In this document: positions 60,412 to 64,000 of the stretch, piece by piece | Numbering within the stretch: position 1 is the stretch's first letter | How the letters are laid out: every line of letters starts with the position of its first letter | NCBI GenBank assembly: GCA_018675335.1 | Contig: JABGYH010000007.1 | Span: 47,902-111,901, forward strand | Reading direction: 5' to 3' | Length of the DNA stretch: 64,000 bases | Origin: Candidatus Woesearchaeota archaeon | Lineage (GTDB): Archaea > Nanobdellota > Nanobdellia > Woesearchaeales > UBA11576 | Position numbers and translations under genes: made by a program | Notes under the pieces: model-generated | What the model was told of the DNA's origin: nothing | The model's database searches: none | The model's input: the letters and a program-made list of their open reading frames with translations, nothing else

Positions 60412-61149
60412 TCATTCAGGCAAATGAATATTTATTTCACCAAAATGATCTTGTTGGCGAAGACCAATTTTTTGAGAATTACTTAAATGAAGAAGAGGAA
60501 TAAATGTAAGCACCTTATCCATCCTCTCCTCTGACGGACAAAGTTCAGTAAATGTTAACATTGAAGGAAAACTCTGATCCTCATCAAAGAACTCGCAAAT
60601 CTTTTGATATAAATCAGTCATAATAACTGAAATATCCACTGTTTTTTTAGGAACATTAAACTTATGAGGTATGTCAATTTCTTTTAACACCCTCCTATGT
60701 GAAACATTAAGTGCAATTGAAAGTGCATCAACGAGATCATAAACCGACACTTTTCTTTTTCTTGGTTGCGGAGTTCTTGGAATTAATTTTAATTGTTCCT
60801 CTGCATTTTCTAATGTCACACCTTGCATATTCATAAGATCTTCTTCAGAATCATAAAGATCTGTTGAATCATCAGATGTTGCTAAAAGACGATCAAACTC
60901 CATCATATCAGAACCAACCAACCTATCAGATTTAATCTTGAGAAGAATTGCTGCTGCAAGAAGAACTTTACCTGAAACTCTTAGATTCATTTCAGTCATT
61001 TTTTTAACAAGAGTAATGTATTTATTTGCAAGCTCAGACACATCAACATCCCAAGGATCCATCTGTTCAGTTTTAATAAGCTCATAAAGTAAACTTTTCC
61101 AAGTAATCTCATCTTGCTCAGTTAGAATACTCATTAATTTATCATACAT
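60412..61149 (-). CDS. scpA: segregation and condensation protein A
   Basis: The protein has 245 residues. It begins with the ScpA/Rec8-kleisin pattern: TWKSLLYELIKTEQMDPWDV then DVSELANKYITLVKKM, RVSGKVLLAAAILLKIKSDR. The C-terminal winged helix ends with VLTFIPLLHLSNSQKIGLRQ and DHFGEINIHL. It bridges SMC heads and helps condense the chromosome. No scpB or smc is in the window. A TATA-like CTTTAAATAC (about 61172-61181) gives a leaderless ATG 61149. Confidence 0.9.
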   Translation of the reverse strand: MYDKLMSILTEQDEITWKSLLYELIKTEQMDPWDVDVSELANKYITLVKKMTEMNLRVSGKVLLAAAILLKIKSDRLVGSDMMEFDRLLATSDDSTDLYDSEEDLMNMQGVTLENAEEQLKLIPRTPQPRKRKVSVYDLVDALSIALNVSHRRVLKEIDIPHKFNVPKKTVDISVIMTDLYQKICEFFDEDQSFPSMLTFTELCPSEERMDKVLTFIPLLHLSNSQKIGLRQQDHFGEINIHLPE

Positions 61150-61284
61150 AGCGATTTAAAAGAAAAATAGTGTATTTAAAGGTTTCTATGGATTGTGAAT
61201 TATTTTTTGAAATTGTGAATTGTTTCTAGAGAGTGTGAATTAAATAATACCCAGAATCTAATAAAAAAATTAAATAAATAAAAA

Positions 61285-61362
61285 GCACAATAAATAAAAA
61301 AAAGTACAATAAATAAAAAAAAGTACAATAAATAAGAAAACGTACAATAAATAAAAAATTGA
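61285..61362. repeat. four-copy 19-20-bp tandem repeat
   Basis: GCACAATAAATAAAA (61285), then GTACAATAAAT at 61304, 61324 and 61343, give a 19-20-bp period separated by A-runs. It lies just beyond the 3' end of tRNA-Val and its T-tracts (minus strand) probably terminate that transcript. Confidence 0.6.
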
Positions 61363-61380
61363 CTTAAAATAAAAAATGAG

Positions 61381-61497
61381 TGGGCCCGCCCGGACTCGAA
61401 CCGGGGATCAATGCCTTTCATCGACAATCAAACTTTGGAATAAACCTAATTTTGATGTCTTGTAAGGGCACTGTCATAGCCACTAGACCACGGGCCC
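61381..61497 (-). tRNA. tRNA-Val(UAC) with intron
   Basis: From GGGCCCG (61497 downward) to CGGGCCC then A (61381). Anticodon stem GTGCC/GGCAT; loop CTTACA followed by a 44-nt intron (61417-61460) after position 37. T-arm CCGGTTCGAGTCCGG is uninterrupted, unlike the Leu, Gly and Ile genes. Mature 73 nt, CCA not encoded. Confidence 0.93.
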
Positions 61498-61647
61498 AAA
61501 TAACTTAAAATAACTAAAAAAAAACGTTAAATTGGGATTTGACTTGTGTTTCATACAAGTATCTTGATTGCAACTGTTTAAAACGTAACTGCAATCAAAT
61601 ACACACAAATACAACAGTGTGTGCTTTTTCAAAAGAGATTATGACTC
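61498..61647 (-). ncRNA. candidate structured RNA or leader upstream of tRNA-Val
   Basis: On the minus strand a TATA box (TTTTATAAAT, 61648-61657) would start a transcript near 61624. In its path lie three consecutive inverted repeats: ACACAC/GTGTGT (about 61601-61622), TTGATTGCA/TGCAATCAA (61564-61572 and 61590-61598) and ACTTGT/ACAAGT (61542-61547 and 61555-61560), followed by a nine-T tract near 61516-61525. No ORF is present. It may be an independent small RNA or the leader of tRNA-Val. No known RNA family is recognised. Confidence 0.4.
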
Positions 61648-61753
61648 ATTTATAAAATTAACGAAAAAAATCAGAATCAAACAAACAAGCTACAGACAAT
61701 ATGAGTTAATACACAGCAAATAACCAGTTTACACAGGGCCAGATAATTAGGCA

Positions 61754-61832
61754 AGATAAGCGTTTTTAATACTCCAAAGATAAGCCGTTTAAATAAAGCC
61801 AGATAAGCTTTTTTTATACACTATAGATAAGC
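61754..61832 (+). promoter_or_regulatory. four AGATAAGC repeats at 23-24-bp spacing in the aIF6 promoter
   Basis: AGATAAGC occurs at 61754, 61778, 61801 and 61825, about two helical turns apart, each followed by a T-rich run. The TATA-like TTTTTTTATAC (about 61809-61819) lies between copies 3 and 4, and the last copy is at the expected start of transcription. It is a likely operator array, or a record of promoter duplication. Confidence 0.55.
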
Positions 61833-61839
61833 TTTTTAA

Positions 61840-62553
61840 ATGAGAGGTTTATCCTATAGAATTATGCATCTTTTAAAAACAGATTTTAATGGAAATCCCA
61901 ATATTGGACTATATGGGTTTTGTACAGATGAATTTTGTCTAATTGGCATGGAAGTCAATGAAAACAAAGCTCAACAAATCTCAGAAGCACTCGGAGTTCC
62001 AGTACATAGAATAACCATGTGTGGAACATCACTAGTAGGCGTTTTTATTGCTGGAAACTCAAAAAAGATTTTAGTCCCAGGAATTGCATTTGATTCAGAA
62101 CTTAAAAAATTAGACAAATTAGGAATTGATTATTCAATTATTAATACTAACTTAACTGCTCTTGGAAACAACATACTTTGTAACGAACAGGGCTGTTTAG
62201 TAAATCCAGATTTCTCTTCAGACGTTAAAAAAAGAATACGTGAAGCACTAATGGTTAGTTTAAAACCAGGAACAATTGCTGAACTCCCAACTGTTGGTTC
62301 ACTTGCAATCGCAAACTCAAACTCCGGTTTGATTCATCCAGACATAACTGAAGAAGAATATGAAAAAGTAAGTTCATTATTATCTGTTAATTTTGAAACA
62401 GGAACAATAAATTTAGGATCTCCATTCTTAAAATCAGGCGTTCTTTGTAACAAAAACGGATTTGTTGTTGGTTCAATTAGTGGCGGACCAGAAATTGCGT
62501 GGATAGATGAAGCACTCGGATATTTAGAACAAAATAATTCCAAAAATAAATAA
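61840..62553 (+). CDS. eif6: translation initiation factor aIF6
   Basis: The protein has 237 residues. NPNIGLYGFCTDEFCLIGME near the start, GTSLVGVFIAGNSKKILVPG and TALGNNILCNEQGCLVNPDF are family signatures of the pentein-fold factor that binds the large subunit and blocks joining. Two starts are possible: ATG 61840 (MRGLSYRI), which is at the expected transcription start, or ATG 61864 (MHLLKTDF), where most homologues begin. It heads the aIF6-prefoldin-ftsY order typical of archaea. Confidence 0.93.
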   Translation: MRGLSYRIMHLLKTDFNGNPNIGLYGFCTDEFCLIGMEVNENKAQQISEALGVPVHRITMCGTSLVGVFIAGNSKKILVPGIAFDSELKKLDKLGIDYSIINTNLTALGNNILCNEQGCLVNPDFSSDVKKRIREALMVSLKPGTIAELPTVGSLAIANSNSGLIHPDITEEEYEKVSSLLSVNFETGTINLGSPFLKSGVLCNKNGFVVGSISGGPEIAWIDEALGYLEQNNSKNK

Positions 62554-62623
62554 ATGAATAATTAATTTAACAATAATAATTAATTTTATAATAATATTTA
62601 ATAGCACAATAATGGTGAACATA

Positions 62624-63091
62624 ATGTCAGACAATAAAGAAAATAACTCCCCCACACAAGAAGTTGGAAAGAGTCAAGAAGAATTACAAAAAATGTTACA
62701 ATCAAAGTATATGGAATATCAAATGATTGAACAACAGATGAAACAAGCACAACAACAAGTGCAAAAAGTTGATTCTCAATTAGGCGAAATTCAAATCATA
62801 ATTAAAGGATTAAAAGATTTACAAGAAAGTTCAAAAGATGACGAAATATTAGTTCCAATATCCAGCGGAATCTTTGTAAAAGGTAAAATTGAAAATCCTA
62901 ATGATTTTTTAGTAAATGTTGGAAGCGGAATTATTGTAAACAAAAATTTTGAAGAAACTGTTTCATTACTTGAAGAACAGTTAGTTGAACTTGAAAAATT
63001 TAGAATTGAAGCTATGAATCAAGTACAACAAATGGCAATAAACTCTCAAAACCTCGAACAAGAACTTAAACTTATGATTGAAGATTCTTGA
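62624..63091 (+). CDS. pfdA: prefoldin subunit alpha
   Basis: The protein has 155 residues from ATG 62624; GGTGA at 62614-62618 is the ribosome-binding site, so an ATG at 62612 inside it is rejected. Two long coiled coils flank a beta-hairpin core (EILVPISSGIFVKGKIENPN then FLVNVGSGIIVNKNF). It forms the hexameric chaperone with prefoldin beta that delivers unfolded proteins to the thermosome. Confidence 0.92.
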   Translation: MSDNKENNSPTQEVGKSQEELQKMLQSKYMEYQMIEQQMKQAQQQVQKVDSQLGEIQIIIKGLKDLQESSKDDEILVPISSGIFVKGKIENPNDFLVNVGSGIIVNKNFEETVSLLEEQLVELEKFRIEAMNQVQQMAINSQNLEQELKLMIEDS

Positions 63092-63191
63092 GCATAACAT
63101 TATTAAAAAGTTATTTTGCACAAAATATTTTTTAAATCAAATTTATTAGATATATATTTATTTAATATTATTCAATAAAAAAGGTGATTAA

Positions 63192-64000
63192 ATGTTTGGT
63201 TTTCTAAAAGATAAATTAAAAAAAGCTGTCAGCAAGTTAAGTAAAGATATTGAAGAAGAAGGTGACGATGCAGTTATCGAAACCACTGAAGTATCTGAAA
63301 AACTAGATGAAACTACTTCTGACGAAAAAGAAACAATTGATACAACTAGTTCTAAAACAGACATAAAACAGCCTGATGAATCTGAAAACGAGTTAAAAGA
63401 CCAAGAAATCACAACAGATGATTCAACTCAAACAAATACTCCTACTGAAAAAGAAAAATCTGAAGAATTACCGGAAGAAAAAAAACCCGAAGAATTATCT
63501 GAAGAAAAAATTGAAGAAAAAAAAATCGAAGAACAAATAATTGAAAAAGAAGAAAGTTCAGATAAAGAAATCTCGGATGAAAAAGGTTTAGATAACGAAC
63601 CAGTTTTAGTAGACACTGCAGAAAAAGAAAATGAAGAAACTCCTATTGAAACACCAAAAGAAAAACCAAAAAAGAAAGGATTTTTTGGACGCTTATTTGG
63701 TAAAAAAACAGACAATATTGAAACTGAGGATGTAGAAACAGACGACACAACTGATGAGACTAAAACTGATGATCTCACACAAACTGATTCTAAAGAAGAT
63801 GACCTTGACGATAAATTTCGGAAAACTGCAGACGAAGTATCAGAAAAACTAGATGATGATATTTCTTACGATGATAAAATAGCACAAGAAATTGAAGAAA
63901 CAGACGATTCAATGAAAGATTATCTTTCCAAAGACTTAGAAGAAGAAAAAGAAATTAAAGAAAAATTACAAGATTTAATGGATAAAACCGATGCGCGAGA
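63192..64000 (+). CDS. ftsY: signal recognition particle receptor FtsY, N-terminal part (3' end outside window)
   Basis: The reading frame from ATG 63192 is open to the window edge (about 269 residues). GGTGAT lies 3 nt upstream. It begins MFGFLKDKLKKAVSKLSKDI, the usual archaeal FtsY start, followed by a very long acidic, Glu/Asp/Thr-rich, low-complexity region in which KKKGFFGRLFGKK (about residue 157) repeats the amphipathic targeting sequence. The NG GTPase domain is not yet reached, so the call rests on the N-terminus and on the gene order. Confidence 0.75.
   Translation, partial: MFGFLKDKLKKAVSKLSKDIEEEGDDAVIETTEVSEKLDETTSDEKETIDTTSSKTDIKQPDESENELKDQEITTDDSTQTNTPTEKEKSEELPEEKKPEELSEEKIEEKKIEEQIIEKEESSDKEISDEKGLDNEPVLVDTAEKENEETPIETPKEKPKKKGFFGRLFGKKTDNIETEDVETDDTTDETKTDDLTQTDSKEDDLDDKFRKTADEVSEKLDDDISYDDKIAQEIEETDDSMKDYLSKDLEEEKEIKEKLQDLMDKTDAR

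Noticed and set aside
61200..61427. 75-codon minus-strand frame with Phe/Tyr repeats
   Set aside because: It is the translation of the tandem repeats and part of tRNA-Val, with no promoter or homology signal.

Overview
The window is archaeal and AT-rich. It most likely comes from a DPANN archaeon of the Woesearchaeota/Pacearchaeota type, but this is an inference from gene content and no phylogeny was run. The archaeal evidence is: aIF1A, aIF6, prefoldin alpha, eS8, eL37, eL41, an LSm protein and an SRP-receptor start; tRNA genes with bulge-helix-bulge (BHB) introns; BRE/TATA promoters with mostly leaderless starts; and a 16S rRNA whose 3' end (GGATCACCTCC) matches the GGTGAT ribosome-binding sites. 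Bacterial-looking genes (gyrB, lspA, an AlaE-like domain) sit among them.

Region A (1-19.0 kb) is an accessory block of large proteins I do not recognise as a known system. A leftward series runs AAA+ ATPase, multi-TM protein, soluble helical protein, 4-TM protein, two-TM coiled-coil protein, a 1667-residue coiled coil ending in an FHA-like and a PPP phosphatase domain, and a 4-TM protein with an OmpA-like domain cut by the window edge. A divergent gene encodes a ~1600-residue protein with OmpA-like, Ig-like and CnaB-like parts. Together they look like a membrane-spanning apparatus with phospho-regulation.

Region B (19.1-37.0 kb) is mainly housekeeping and small conserved genes: a small HEVKH zincin, a RecB/Cas4-like nuclease, a zinc-ribbon protein, tRNA methylthiotransferase, an HPF-like protein, gyrB, aIF1A, lspA, a large surface protein, an EndoIII relative, a lone GHKL ATPase, eS8, a GT2-TPR protein and LSm-eL37. 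It also holds a tRNA-Leu(UAG) gene interrupted by three introns.

Region C (37.0-40.1 kb) is the S-layer protein with a strong promoter and a structured leader.

Region D (40.2-50.1 kb) is a tight eight-gene leftward operon. It encodes an E1-like protein with two Rossmann domains, a candidate E2-like protein, a JAMM isopeptidase with its complete motif, a membrane-anchored transglutaminase-fold protease and four unrecognised proteins. It is the best candidate for an undescribed ubiquitin-like conjugation or deconjugation system. No obvious ubiquitin-like protein with a di-glycine tail is visible.

Region E (50.2-56.7 kb) is the leftward 16S-tRNA-Ala-23S rRNA operon with both processing stems visible, a four-helix S23-family gene just beyond it, and rightward tRNA-Gly, tRNA-Ile(UAU), tRNA-Glu and eL41 genes. 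The Gly and Ile tRNAs, like tRNA-Leu, carry a second kind of intron in the T-loop.

Region F (56.7-64.0 kb) holds Dus, an AlaE-fusion membrane protein, a double Lrp/AsnC regulator, ScpA, tRNA-Val, and the aIF6-prefoldin-FtsY series, whose first gene has four regularly spaced AGATAAGC repeats in its promoter.
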